Below are positions 14,430 to 26,900 of a DNA stretch of 64,000 nucleotides, one piece after another. The first letter of the stretch is position 1. Each line of letters begins with the position of its first letter. The DNA lies in contig JAKJHU010000033.1 in NCBI GenBank assembly GCA_022316685.1, positions 4,888,321-4,952,320 on the forward strand. The letters are read 5' to 3'. The notes under the pieces are model-generated. The model made no database searches and was not told where the DNA came from. It saw only the letters and a list, made by a program, of their open reading frames with translations. A program made the position numbers and the translations under genes. The DNA is from Progne subis subis (Eukaryota; Chordata; Aves; Passeriformes; Hirundinidae).

Positions 14430-15480
14430 GTAAAGGGCGTTTAATAGAGTTCAGCATTTATTCGTTATCTATATGCGGACAGAGACGGCGGTGGCGTTAT
14501 CAGCTTTTTAAAAAAAATTCGGTAGTTTTCCATGTCACGTGACAGCCTCGCGGCCACACGCGTGCGTGTGCACACACACATCCCATCTCGCTCCCTCGCT
14601 CTCTGTGGTGCAGTTTTGATTTTAGTCACAGCAGAAGGCTTAGCCACAAGAGATTCCACTGGTTCAAACCAGCGTAAACCAGATTTTTTTTTTTTAGCCT
14701 ACAAAGGAACAGATTACCTCTTGTATCAAATTCTGTATTGCAAAAAAAAAAAGAAACAAATAATCTTTGTTTCAAAAATATGCTGATTATCGTAACCTAA
14801 AATGGTGGCTGCACACGGCTTAACGCTGTTTACAATTCAGGAGTGAGCATAATAAAAATAATGTTTCAAAATAGAAATGTAAAAGTAACACATTTTCATC
14901 GAGAGCATTGTTAAATGGGGGAAAATACATCTTTTGTTAATTTGAATGAATATCTTTCAGCCAATGTTAGAAAAAACCCAACCCTCTCCCATTACTTAGC
15001 TGCAAATCCCATGCAGAGCTTAAATTCAGCCATGCAGCACAAACAAGATAGAACATTTTTGTTTGGGACCTATTGAAAAAACAAATGTGCAGCATTTTAA
15101 AACTCTCATTGATTATAGCAGGGTGGCATGCCCGGATGGGCTCTATTGCGGGAGAGTAGTTTTAAACTTTGGCCCTTTAAGTATCATAGCCAACTGAAGA
15201 ATGGTGGCCTCAGAAAGAAAAGATAGCTGTGTGATCAATTCCCAGATCGTCTCTTTCTAAAGAGCCTTAATGTTTGCCTTTTTGGGGAAAAAAGGGGGGG
15301 AAGAGCTGGAGAAAGAGACCAATTTATGATAGGCCAAGCACTTGATTTTAAGCGCTGGTTTGGCCGGCTATGCAGTTTTCTTTATACCAAATTCAAGCAA
15401 AGTTCCTTTAGCTCGGTGCAGGAGAGCTGGCCCAGTTCAGGTCGGGGTGGTGTAGGAGCCCTCCGAATTGCATCTCCTTA
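14430..15480. promoter_or_regulatory. Candidate intronic regulatory block with E-box palindrome
   Basis: This is a non-repetitive block within an otherwise AT-rich, CpG-poor intron. CpGs return (for example around 14470-14600 and 15120-15540), and a 12-bp palindrome TGTCACGTGACA sits at 14533-14544. It is followed at once by a 27-bp alternating pyrimidine-purine run and a dyad CTGGTT-CA-AACCAG at 14659-14672. TCACGTGA is the core bound by MITF/TFE-type and USF bHLH-ZIP factors. No ORF of note is present. Calling it an enhancer rests on composition and motifs only, as no alignment was available. Confidence 0.35.
14555..14581. repeat. Alternating pyrimidine-purine run (Z-DNA-prone)
   Basis: This is 27 bases of perfect pyrimidine-purine alternation built from CA, CG and TG steps (CACACGCGTGCGTGTG followed by CA repeats). 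Such runs, especially with central CG steps, can adopt left-handed Z-DNA under negative supercoiling. It lies 11 bp downstream of the E-box palindrome. Confidence 0.8.
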
Positions 15481-15959
15481 GAGCCTCTTGTCCCTTTTGC
15501 TAGCGGGGTGAGGCAAACCTTCTGTTTTAGGCGAGCCATGTGAAACAGTAGAGAATAATGGAGGTTCTTTTGTTCCCTTCTGCTGGTGAGACTTTATTAG
15601 TAGCAAACATTCTCAGCTTACACGTGTTGAAAATTAGTGTTATGAAACTAGGTGAAGTATCAGCATAAACTGAGATAATTGTGTAGCTGTTGTAATTTTG
15701 AACTGGAATCGGTGAGAGAGCTGTAGGTTTTTATAAAGGGCCATTCTTGTGCAGATACTTGTTTTGAGTAATTATACATTTTGTTCCAGTGCAAGTAATT
15801 TATCTGTCTCTCTAAAGGGCGAGTATATTACAACATAGCTTGATAATCAGGCTAGGGTTTTATTTAGTTTTATAGTAAAGCTGCCAGAACAATATTATTA
15901 GTGTTATTTTGTGTTGATTTACAAGCATTAATAAATAAAAATGTATATACTATATAAGC

Positions 15960-15982
15960 ATACACACACACTCTGTGTGTAT
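15960..15982. repeat. Perfect 9-bp inverted repeat from CA/TG runs
   Basis: ATACACACA at 15960-15968 is matched by its reverse complement TGTGTGTAT at 15974-15982, with a 5-nt loop CACTC. It sits in a TA/CA-rich microsatellite-like patch, so it probably arose by simple-repeat turnover. Confidence 0.75.
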
Positions 15983-16716
15983 AAATATATATGCACTGTA
16001 TAGTGGTCTGGATCAGGAACCTGGAATGGGTCTTTTCTGAGGGAAATATGTTTCATGTTGTTCTCTATTCCTTTGTCTATCTTTAAATATGCTATTCAAT
16101 AAATGACAGTTCTGAGCCATTTAACTAAGCTGCTTCTTTTTTTTTTTTTACCTGGCAAAACTCCTCAGTATGAAGTTCAATAGTAAAATTAAATAATATA
16201 GTCATAGTAGAACTCAGGTATGTAAAAATTGAAATACTGAAATACATGCTATAAAGATGCAGTCATCTATTAATAAGTTAGATCTGCTAGTAAAATAAGA
16301 AATCAGTTGTCACAACTAAAATGTACAGAAAACATTCTGAAAACTTGTATATACAAAACCACTTCGTACAATCTTCGAAGGGAGGAATAGTAAACTTGTT
16401 TTTTTCTTTATAATATAGACTTCTATGAAGTCATTCCCCTTTATTTCATGATGGTGTCTTAGATGTGGTTTAAAAGAGAATTTCACACTATTCTCTTTGT
16501 TTAATGTGACAGTGTGAGAAAGTGATCTTTATTCGTTCAAAAAACTCTGCATGTAGTCTATGTTTAGGTTCTTTTAATGTGTTTGTCTGTGATTTTTAAA
16601 TGCTAAACATGTAAACAGATAAATTGTCAATGTTAATTCTGTATCCTGTCACACAACTGATCTTTCTTTCCTGCCATTTCTTTCCTTTTTATCTTTTTTG
16701 TGCGTTCATGTTGCAG

Positions 16717-16737
16717 TTGATAAAATTACGTGAAGAG
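16717..16737 (+). CDS. VTI1A: VTI1A 21-nt microexon (LIKLREE), beta-form insert
   Basis: This 21-nt exon, TTG ATA AAA TTA CGT GAA GAG, encodes the seven residues LIKLREE. It is flanked by TGTTGCAG and GTGAGT, with a long pyrimidine-rich tract upstream. It is phase 0 at both ends, so skipping keeps the frame (NSSENQ joined to RAHLL). From family knowledge, VTI1A has a brain-enriched beta form carrying a seven-residue insert immediately before the SNARE motif, and this exon is that insert by length, position and sequence. Microexons of this size are usually included by a neural splicing programme. A UGC-containing pyrimidine tract before the exon is compatible with SRRM4-type control, but that is inference. 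Confidence 0.93.
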
Positions 16738-19700
16738 GTGAGTACTTTCTTGCTTTTTGTTGTCTAGCTTTCCCTTTAAAGCTGAGTTTCTAAATCTGAA
16801 GTAGATCTTTTTGTTCATTGTTGCAGGGAAATCTACACAAAGCGAAAATATTGATTACATTGCTTTAACATATTCACTGTTGTGCCTCTTTTTCCCTAAT
16901 AATTGTATACTTACATAGGAATCTCTAGATCAAACCTTAGAAATTAACATTCTTTGATAGTGGAATTTTTTTAAAAGGCACTAGAAAAAGAAGGGTGGAA
17001 AAAACCCTCTATTATTTGATCTCTCCAAGAATACCATGATCAAATCAGGTACAGTAATAATCATGTTTGCATCACAAAATCTTTGATAGGGAAAGTACAC
17101 TTATACACTGGTATTGAAAGTGAAAGCATTGCTTTGGTATAAACCTTTGCTGAAACATTTTAAAAAATACATGGTATTTCACAGTGTTTTGAGTTTGCTG
17201 TGAGGTATTTAAATAGCTTATGTATTATATTGGATATTGTACACCCACTGAAAATACAGTAGAGGTAGAGAGACCTACGCACATATCAATATTTATTATT
17301 TATTTGTGAGTGCTGTAGATCTGTAGGTGTAACGCTAGAGATCAGTATTCCAGAACACCTTTCTTCCAGTTATAAAATGACTCATAAATATTTAGAAAGA
17401 AGCTTATTTTAATGGTCAGTTCCTCAAATGTTTCAGTATATTTTTTGAAATTAATCTCTGCTTTTGCTTACTGTTGTAACAACAGCATTTGAACTGGTGT
17501 TTTTTATTTCCTAGTAGCCATTGAAAAGAAGTAAAGTCAAGTTTACTTACAGGTCAAATTTCTGAAGGATTTCATACAGAGAGCTTGGACCAGTGAAGTA
17601 TTTGAATATATTTAGAAAGCACGAATATTTTAACAACACATATTTGTCTGGTATCTTTTTTGTGGAACGTGTGCCTAGTAATGTATCAGTAATATATACT
17701 GAACTCTGCAGGAATGGATTTGTGAGTTTTAGAAATGGTGATGACAAAGAATTGTGAAGTAACAATATTAAGGGCAATTACAGAGAATTCTTAAAAACAG
17801 GTAATTTTGTAATACAAAGGTTCTTCACTAGTTCTGCGAACGCTTTATTTCCCCCTTCTTCTCATAGAGCTGATAATAATATGTAAAAGCTACAGAGCAA
17901 AAGAGTTAACAAAAAAATTAAATAAAATAAACATGTAACCACATGAAAGCCTTCCCACCACTGCTGAGCTCCCCTCCCCAGTAGTGCCAGTATTTAAACA
18001 GATGACAGTATTGTTGCAAGGGTTTGTATAGCCTGATTTCTGAGGTTTTTCAGAAGAACAAGGTTCATTTTGTCATCCCTTTAACAACACCTGCATATCT
18101 ATCTGCTCCTGTGCTTTTGCAAAGAGTGCAGTGGGATCATTTTTGTTTGCAAACAGAAGATTATAGTTTTATAAAGATTCCTAATTTTTAAATTCACTCT
18201 GAAAAATTAATTATATGTAAAGAACAAAGCTGCTGCTTATCTGCTTTTCTTTTTGAAATAGCTGTGAAGACAAGTAAGAAAATTCAGGGTGTTATTGCAA
18301 AGGGCTGCAACTTGGGAGCTATACTGAACTCAGTTATACCTTTTGGATTTTATAAATCCTCTGTGTTAGCCACCTGTAAAAAATTGACATAGCTTCTGGT
18401 GATTTTCTTTTTTTTTTTTTTGCTTTTCTTCGCTAACCTCATAAGTTACTTTTTCTTCTCTCTGCATATGGTGAAAGCAGCAGAAAATAAACTAAATAAA
18501 GGGATTTATTACTTTGTCTTGAACAAAACTGTGGAGGCAGAGAGGAAAATAATTTAAACCCCATTTGTTGGCATTCTGTTCTCTGCATGTAAGTACTCAC
18601 TCTGTGTTGGATAGGTTGTATATGCAATCGTGTTTTTATACCCAATGCAAAATGCACATTAAAGTTTAAATGAAGGCGAGTACAGTGACTCAGGCATAAT
18701 TCTTGACTCATCACAGAGAGAAACATCAAGGCATCCCCAATTATAGTTCTCCTAAGGAGGTATGAAGTGATCTTAAAAGAATTTGTGGTTTGCCCTACTG
18801 TTTGTTAATAAAACCTGTGCTTCCTCTCATTACGAGGCTCTATTCTCGCACACTTGCCGTACACAGGCTTCCATGGAGGCTGTGTCGCTCTGTCCTTTGA
18901 GCTCCTGAGATCTCAGTTTGAATCCAGCCCACATGGAATGACTAAATCTCTAGTGATAGCATCCCACTTTGCAAAACTCCCTTGTATAACTCCAGATAGA
19001 AGCTCTTTCTGAAGCTGCAAGACAGACTGAATCACCTCGCTACCCCCCTCACAGAGTGCAGGGGATACTGTGGGAGAAGGAGTTTGGGGAGGGGTGGGAA
19101 GCAGTTGAAAGCATCAGCTGCTGCTATAGGGCACTGATTTCGTGTCTAAAGGACAGGGTGCCTCCAAATCCACACAATGTAAATGATACCACTCTTTATT
19201 ATAAAATAAGATTTCATTGTAGAATGCCTTGGGTGGAAAGGCTCTGAAAATCAAGTTAAGAAACGGCTCTGGGATAGTGTTAGCACTGAGTTCACAGGGC
19301 TTTAGCACTCTAATTGCTCGCGGTAAGACTGAACTGGGATAGTAATTTATTTTATTTAAATCTGGCTTAAATGGTATAGAAAAATATACAGTCAAACTCT
19401 TAATTCTTTCTGTTGGGTAGCTCTTTCACCTTGTGATGTGAAATCTGATTATTTCCCACACTCCCTTAACATAGGAGAATGTTTTCATTTTTCGTATACA
19501 GCCCTGTACATCTGTGATCAGTGTTCTACTCCTTGTGCTCACTCCCAGCCTTTGGTGGCTTTTTTAAGTATCTCCTCTCTAACTTTTAGGATTCTTACCC
19601 TTTAAGCTCCTTCTTTTTATGCCTCACACCTCCCACCCTCTTCCCCTTCTATTTTTCTTTCTTGAGAGACATCTATGTGCGATTTAGGATTATGAGGGTT

Positions 19701-20159
19701 TTTACGAAGTTTAAAATATTTAATGCTAATTCAGTATCATTTGGAGGGGTACTATTTGGAGAAATGCACCCTACTATTTTTTTTCTTCTAATGGGCGATG
19801 AAGAGGAACCAGCAGATGTTATGAAGATAACTTTTTAAAAATAATTAAGCAAAATTAACACTAATTATCTAGATTGACCATGAGTACTAAGAACATGCAC
19901 CACTCTAGTTGCTGTCACGATTTCAATTAAAGCATTGTAGCTTGTGGTTTTAAATTTTATTAGATGCTTGCGCTGATTATTTTTTTTCTTGGTGGCCTGC
20001 CCCCCATGAATGCAAAAGCCTTTTTTGCAATTTACTCTTAACCTAGCCACTGTGTATTAGACAACTCTATTAATTATTATAGACTGTTATTGCAGCTTTC
20101 CTGACCTTCACATTGGGTCCTATCTGTGCTGATCTAAATGCATTGTTTTAATGATTTCC

Positions 20160-20206
20160 AAAAAAAAAAAAAAGAAAAAGAGGGGGGGAAAAAAAAAAGA
20201 AAAAAA
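20160..20206 (+). repeat. 47-nt homopurine tract
   Basis: An uninterrupted run of A and G contains a seven-G stretch at 20182-20188 flanked by long A-runs. Long homopurine-homopyrimidine tracts can form triplex (H-DNA) structures, although this one is not a strong mirror repeat. It directly precedes a CpG-containing unique block. Confidence 0.9.
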
Positions 20207-20530
20207 TTCAAGGCAAGCTTTGATGTGGCTTTAGCTGCCTCGATCGTCTGGCCGCATCTCAGAGATGTGTCACCTATGCCGGGAGGGAATAGGGAAATCA
20301 CGTTTTGAATGGTAATGATAACATACTAATCACTTCCTTTCTTTGAAGATAGAAGCGAGATATTCTGTCAGCATCCCTGGCTGCTAGAGCTTGGAGGCAC
20401 TGGTCTAGGTGTATTAGCTTAAGTGTGCATGTCAATACAGCTTGCATCTCCCAAGATCCATAGGGGCTCATTAGAGCAAGGTAGATCGTTTCGGTAGACA
20501 GCCACTCAGATAATATGTATGGCACCTCCT
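20207..20530. promoter_or_regulatory. Candidate intronic regulatory block
   Basis: This unique-sequence block has several CpGs (around 20241-20290 and 20484-20495), no simple repeats and no convincing ORF, and lies between a homopurine tract and a TTATTATTA patch. By composition it resembles conserved non-coding elements. No motif decides its function, so this is a weak call. Confidence 0.25.
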
Positions 20531-21539
20531 TTTTTTATTATTATTAGAAAGTATTTCTTCCATTCTAGAATGACATCTGTCAACAAGACAAAGTTGTAGG
20601 AAATATGTTTTGACAAATATCCAAAATGGGGTTTTTGGGTAAAGGAGTGCTTGGAAAGGTGTGTGTGGTTATTGGGAGGGAGAAGGGGGTGGCTTATATT
20701 TTTTTGATGACTTCATTAGAGTTAGTCCAGGATCAAATTTTCAAAGGAAATTAGCTTACATGGTGAAACGTTGGTGTTTTGGATGGAGGAAAAACTAATG
20801 AAAAGAATAATTTTACTTTTTTACCATTGCAGACTCCCCAAGTAAAAATGCATTGAAAGATGCATTTTTGTCAGAGTTCATTGTTATCTGATAAATAGGC
20901 AAATGATTTCTGTGAGAAATATTTTATATCTGCATCTGTGTATGTTATTTATATATTCACATATATTTAGGCATAGGAGATGTAAATCAAGAAACCAGTG
21001 TTTTGTTTCTACATCTTTTTACATCAAACAGTCTGAAGAATATTCATGCTGTTCAGTATTCTGTATGAATAGCTTGTTGTTTTTATCACCTCACTTGAGT
21101 AGTACACATAAAGGAAATATATCCTCTGCTGAAAATTAAGTCTGTATTAAAAACTACCTCTTGCATTTAAAATGATGGTTTCATCAAACTATAGTTGAAC
21201 AGAAATCATGGGTGCTTGCATGCCTGTGTCACAGAGAAATCTATTTTGGAAATGCTCTTCAGACGGGTTTCCCGTGTAATAGTTGCATTCTGATTTGTGG
21301 GTTCATGTAAGAAGAGTGAAGCACATATTCCATGTTTCAAAACAAAAATGATTGGTACATATAATTATGATTGATCATAGAACCTGCCCCTTCTAGTGGT
21401 CCTTGTAACAGACTATTCCATAAAATGCATGTGGATATTTTTATGTTTTGGAATATGAAAGCACAATTAAAAAGGGAGAGAGAACATTGGAGGCTGCTGC
21501 CTGATTTTTTTTTTTTTTTCCTCCCCTTTTCTTTTTCAG

Positions 21540-21624
21540 AGGGCACATCTGCTCGATAACACAGAGAGGCTGGAAAGGTCATCCCGGAGACTAGAGGCTG
21601 GATACCAAATAGCAGTGGAAACCG
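21540..21624 (+). CDS. VTI1A: VTI1A coding exon (start of Qb-SNARE motif)
   Basis: This 85-nt exon encodes RAHLLDNTERLERSSRRL and then EAGYQIAVET, plus the first base of the next codon. It matches VTI1A at about residues 122-149 and forms the first turns of the Qb-SNARE helix, the segment that zippers with syntaxin and VAMP partners. The heptad-like spacing of L, L and Y/I-V residues fits. Borders are a long T tract with TTTTTCAG before it and GTAAGA after it. The exon is phase 0 at the start and phase 1 at the end. The continuation (family residues beginning EQIGQEM) is not seen in the following 42 kb, so the next intron is long. No disabling changes are visible. Confidence 0.96.
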
Positions 21625-23435
21625 GTAAGAATTCTGAGAGTGAGCAAATTGTCTTGCTTATGCACAGCAGTCTTCACAACACATGACATTTCAGGGAAAC
21701 TTCAAAGGCGAAACAGAGACAGCAGCCCGAGATGTGGTTTACATATTGGGGAGACAATTGGGAGCTTATTTGCGCTTATCTTTTTTCAAGTTAAAAGGCA
21801 TGACATCTACTGAAAACAGTTCCTGAGGTTTAAAAGTATACATCTGAAAAGAGATGGAATACTTCGTCTAAATTCTACATTTGTCTTAATATGCAGTTAC
21901 ATGTTGTCAGTTTACCCACCCGCAATGATTGCTAGCACACACTGCAGACTCCAGTTGTTTTTGTCTTTTACTTTCATTCATATATGTAAAAAATTTCATT
22001 TTAGTAAATGTATAAGATATTAAATACACTTGATATGTAGTAAGATTATCAGCTCATTTTCTTGCAATCAGTTTAGTGGCTGATTATGCAGCTGTTTCTG
22101 TGCAATGAAGGAAGTAAACAAATCACATCCCTAAATATACAGATGGAATAAAATTAATGGGGAAGGCTAAACTGCAGTGCAATTATTGAATTAGTGGCGT
22201 TTTTAATTGACTACAACTTTTCAGTTTGTATTTTCAAAATATTTTTACTAAGTTTTAGTAATTTAGTGGATTTTTTTTTTTTTAACCAGCATTAGGTAAG
22301 CCTTCAAAGTCTAATCCCCTTAAGTAAAGCTTGTGCAGAGTTGAAGAAAGTTTCAGAAAATGTATGTTTGAGCCATGAATAATTTTCTGGCAGAGAGTCC
22401 TGATTAATTGATACATATCCAAAATATTTTTTAGAATTGAAACCTTATAAGAGGTAAATTGAGTTAAACCCTTATAGAGTTAAATATGGCTATGCTAAAT
22501 AAATGGTGTTACTAAAATGCCTGCAGTTTAATTGTTCTGGGCTTAGTGCTGTGCACAGTAATGAAATGGATGTATGGAATATACAGTGCAGAATTTAGAG
22601 GGGACAAGGAGCATTAATTCTTTTGTGCCAGAGGATGGCAAATTATATCAACAGACATATGATGGCAATTAAGTTTGCTTTCCTGCGTGTTTTATATAAA
22701 TGGCCAATAACTTGTTTTTGGAAGGACTATTTTAAACTTGTCAAAAATGGTTCCTGATCTGCTTCGCTTGAGCCTGGATCTTTCACAAAGCAGCAGTATA
22801 TAAAAATTCAGACTGATCCTTTTGTAGAGGAGATATCTTATATCTTTCTTTTACTCCATGTGGAATTTGTTTTATGGAGATGATGATCATGTTAACTTCA
22901 TGTATATCTCCATGGTGATTTCTGAGAAATATGGTTGGAGTGCAAATGTATATTTATATGGACACAGTGTCTTTCGGTATCAGAACCAGGTGAAACTGCA
23001 TTGAATTCCATAGAGTTACTAATTCACCCCATCTTTGTGTCTGTCTCTACTTTTGATCTCATGCACAGAGAGAGGGGTGTATCATTTTTGTTCCCAAAAC
23101 TCTGTGCAGACCGGGAGTGAAGTGATATTATATGACTTCTTAATATTAAATAATTTTGAGGTTGACTTTGGAAATACTGACTTCATTGTCATGTAGATTT
23201 TTTTTCTGAAAATTTTTATGGAAACGGATGAATTATTTTAATCCTGGCATGAATCACAATGATTCTAGGTATAAGAGAATTTAGATTAATTCACTGCAAC
23301 GAAAGAACTTACTTGTGGAATTACTTCTGATTGTTCTGTGTTGAGGTCTCACAACAAAATAAAACATTTTCAGTTCTTCTTTGAGCAGACTCCACAGGTA
23401 ATTTCTTGCCTTTTTTGTTACTTCTGTTGCATGAA

Positions 23436-23947
23436 GAGCCTCTCTACACTGGTGAGGCCACTTCTGTAGTGCTGTTTCTAGGTCTGAGCTCCCCTGTGCA
23501 AGAAAGGCATTGACTTTCTGGAGGGAGTCTAGGAAAGGACCATGACCAGAATTAAGGGACTGGATCATCTTCCATGTGAGGAGAGGCTGAGAAAGCAAAC
23601 AGTGTTCAGTGTGGAGAAGAGAAGGCTCTGGAGGACTTTGTCAATGTGTACAAATAGCTGATGGGTTGGAATGAAGAGGGAGCCAGACTCCTCCCAGTAA
23701 TATCCAGTGACAGGACAGGAGGCACAAATTATAACCTGTGAAATTCCATCAGAATGTGATAATTTTTTATTGTGGTAACGGTCAAACAGTGAAATAGGTA
23801 GCTCAGAGTTGATTGTCAACACTCCATCTCAGAAGATATTCAAAATCCAGGTGAGCACAGACTTGACTCTGGATGACCCTAGGTCCGAGTGTTAGACAAG
23901 GTGATCTCAAGAAGTCCCTTCCCACCTCAGCCATTCTGTGATTCTGA
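23436..23947 (+). mobile_element. CR1-type LINE, degraded 3' end fragment
   Basis: The segment reads as an old CR1 non-LTR retrotransposon 3' end in + orientation. In order it shows CACTGGTGAGGCCAC, CTGAGCTCCCCTGTGCAAG, a GAGAGGCTGAG block (about 23579), GGAGAAGAGAAGGCTC, ACAGGACAGGAG and AGGTGATCTCAAGAAGTCCC, and it ends in the family's short terminal repeat ATTCTGTGATTCTG (23933-23946). CR1 elements end in such 8-bp ATTCTATG-like repeats instead of poly(A), and they are the main LINE family of birds and reptiles. Many substitutions and small indels and the lack of the 5' ORF region show it is a dead, 5'-truncated copy. The left border is approximate, and related sequence may begin some tens of bases earlier. 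Confidence 0.85.
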
Positions 23948-26900
23948 GGTGGATGTGGCAACACTTTTGTATCTATTCTACTTTATGTGGTGTCTTTTCA
24001 CAATTATGGATATGTATGCTGCATACTGTAATGAAGCTGGATGATTATCACCTCTGGCGTAAGTCACGTTTGGGTCTTTTTTATTACCTTAATCAGCAAA
24101 ATACATATACTATTTTAACCTGCCCCTGTGATCATCTAGTGATTAATCAGACATCACATAACTAATTTTATGCAATTTCACATTACAATGCCTGGAACTT
24201 ACCATGATAAATTAGAAGCTTTTTTCCTGTTTGCATCTCGAAACTGATAAGCCCTTTCATCTTATGTACAGTTGTTCATACAAGCTGAGATCTGTTGGAA
24301 GGTCTGACTTCCTTCTTTGAGCGGTGTCATTGATTCGTGGCTTCAGTGGTGTCTGAACAGGATGCCACTTATGTCACCATCTCTAAGGCAATCCAGCCCT
24401 GTCAGGCTTTCATAGTTTGTCTGCTGTCATTTGTTGATGCTGAGGATGTTTAAATCTATGCAGAAACCTCCTCAAGGACTACGCAAAGCCTTTAGTATCT
24501 GGCAACCAATTCTGGAGTACTGAAGGGCTACTGTAAGCAAAAGAACATTATTCTAAACATTTGTAGGGGTATGTTGCAAATTTAACAGGTGTTTGAGAAG
24601 CTGATTTGGTCCACCTGTGTGTTAATCAGAGAATTTGCTTTTAAATTGCCTGAATTTTATGGCAAAAACATGACAAAAATCTCTGAAGGCATAAAGAGAA
24701 ACCATCAGCTGTTTGAATCTCAAAGGTCTCCATTGTTTGTACCAAGTAGGGGAAGTTTTTAATAATGGCTAATAACACCATAAAGTGCACTCATCTGCTT
24801 TTTAAATTCAAACCGATGATTTGAAGAACATTTCTTGTTATTTTTCTAGTTTTGTTACAATCTGCTTTGCTTGTTAGAAAGAGAGAAGTTTACAGCCTTG
24901 TAAATAGGCATTTCTGACACCACTCATTATTTGCACCTCTGCAACTCAATTTTCTTAATTTCAGGCCACTTAGTCTGACTACATAGCCTCAGAATATGAG
25001 TAAGAGTTTAAGAATGCATGAAAATTGCTTTTCTCAGTCAAAAAGAGAGCTCGTCAAATCGCAGAATTCTTCCTGGTTTTCAGGGGGCCTAATTCTGTTC
25101 CACATGTTCAGATTTCCACAGTACCAAAATGAATTCTAGAACTTCCTTATTTTGTCTGCCGAATGTAGCATAATAAGGTATACACTTCTTTGTAGAGCCT
25201 TAGATATGTTTGCTCAGTCAGGAATATTTTGAGTGAGGAGTAGTTTAAAATGCTTCATTCATCTTCATTGATAAAATTGGCATGGAAATGTAAAACACTG
25301 TCAAGGAGAAGAGCACACCTTGTTGTAGAGGACCATTGTATACTATGGAGTTGAGTTGCTTTTGCTAAGTTCTTCTTGAATGCCAGGTATTTTCCAGGAA
25401 AAAACCTGTGGTGTTTATATAATGTAGGATTCACCTTGTCTCAGGACAATGTAAGAGTGAGAGAAAGATCCAACCATTGAATGCTGTCCAGGATTTCAGG
25501 GGAAAACTATGTTACAAATATTTACATTTTTTCCTTCATCACCCTTAGATATTTCTATAGCTTTCAGAGCATGTAACTTGAGAAGTGTTGAGCTTGCTTC
25601 TATGAATATTATGCTGTGGCTCTGAATCTGTCTGAAATATGTGCTGCTAGAAGAGTTTGTGGATAATATATCTATTCTTTGTACTTAATCTTTAAAATTT
25701 TGTCTTGGCTTCTATTTTTATACCCCTTTTTGTAGCATGTAAACATGGTGGTTTAGAAGCAAGGAAATCAAAGGAAGAAAAATCTCCTGTTCCATATACA
25801 GAAAATCCTTCTGAAACTTGAGGTTGCTTAATTTTTTTCGATCCTCCTTACTCATTGGGAATCTCAGGAATATGTAACTCTGAAACAGTTAAAGGAGAAA
25901 TATTCTCAGCAAGAGACAAGACAGCTTATTTTCCACCCTTGTGTAACATGAATAATTCCTGTTACTAAGGGATGCAAGCAAATTTCGGTGGCTTTCACCT
26001 GTTGCAATGAACTGCAGTCGAACCTCCTTTTCTGGATTGAGCCATAAATGCATATTGTAATGTTGTGGTGGCCTACAGGCAGATGGTGAGACCCACCTCA
26101 AAGCATTGGCAGCCTACTTGATGGAAAGCAAATAGGAATCTCTTTAGACAAAGATGTGTGTTTTCTTTGTTTTAAAATAATATTAGTTATTGTCTTATCT
26201 GGATGCAGCACTGAGTCAAAGTGCAGTGAACAGGTCAGTGAAAGTATGTTAACAAATGTTTATAAGGTGCTTCTGAAGGCAAGAGTCTTCAAGTTCAATG
26301 ACTTTAGCATGAAAAGGGAGCTGTTTAAACACAACTGCAGGAGGTGTCCTGCCAGATATGACTAATGGAGTTTGATGTATGAGCATGTTGTCCACAGCAG
26401 CACGTCACAGATTTGGATTTCTCCCTCCTTTACTGGTGGAACAATCTGAATCCCCAAGCAGCTGCCCTGAAGGAACTTCTCCCTCCATATTTCATGGGGC
26501 AGCTGTGCTGGTCAGGTGTCGTAGAAATGAGGTGCACACCAGAACTGTCATAACATACGTGAAACCATTAAAATTAAGTATGTTGACTAAACTGCTTCCA
26601 TTCCATTACGCTTGCAAGAATTGGAGTTTACTTTATAGGTACAAGACAATTACGAAGTGTTTGCTCCGCTTAGAAAAACTTTAAATGGCTCTAACATCCA
26701 ATGTTAATTTAACAAAATAATGAATCCTAATGTTCATACGTATAGGGCTACATTAGACTAGTGGAAAGTTTGCTGTTTCTCCTATGTTTTAATTTTGTAT
26801 GCTTAGTCATTTACTTGAATTAGTTAATATCCCTTGGACCTTCACATCCCTGTTCCGTCTTCAGGTGTATGCATATTCTGCAAATAACTGAGTATGGAAA

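Larger units (their letters stand above)
10648..16716 (+). other. VTI1A: VTI1A intron between the NSSENQ exon and the microexon
   Basis: This 6,069-nt GT-AG intron runs from GTAGGA to TTCATGTTGCAG. No coding sequence is supported. It is AT-rich except for about 14.3-15.5 kb, where CpGs reappear. That block holds a 12-bp TCACGTGA-centred palindrome, a 27-bp alternating pyrimidine-purine run and several non-repetitive stretches that resemble a conserved regulatory block. A (TA/CA)-rich hairpin lies at 15960-15982. No transposon was recognised. Confidence 0.9.
16738..21539 (+). other. VTI1A: VTI1A intron between the microexon and the SNARE-motif exon
   Basis: This 4,802-nt GT-AG intron starts GTGAGTAC and ends in a strong polypyrimidine tract with acceptor CTTTTTCAG. 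No coding sequence is supported. Notable contents are an uninterrupted 47-nt purine tract at 20160-20206, followed by a CpG-containing unique block to about 20530, and a second CpG-containing block around 18.8-19.3 kb. No interspersed repeat was recognised. Confidence 0.9.

Noticed and set aside
18885..18935. GTTTGAATCC resembling a tRNA/SINE B box
   Set aside because: No A box at the right spacing, no cloverleaf and no SINE body could be matched, so no tRNA or MIR-like element is called.
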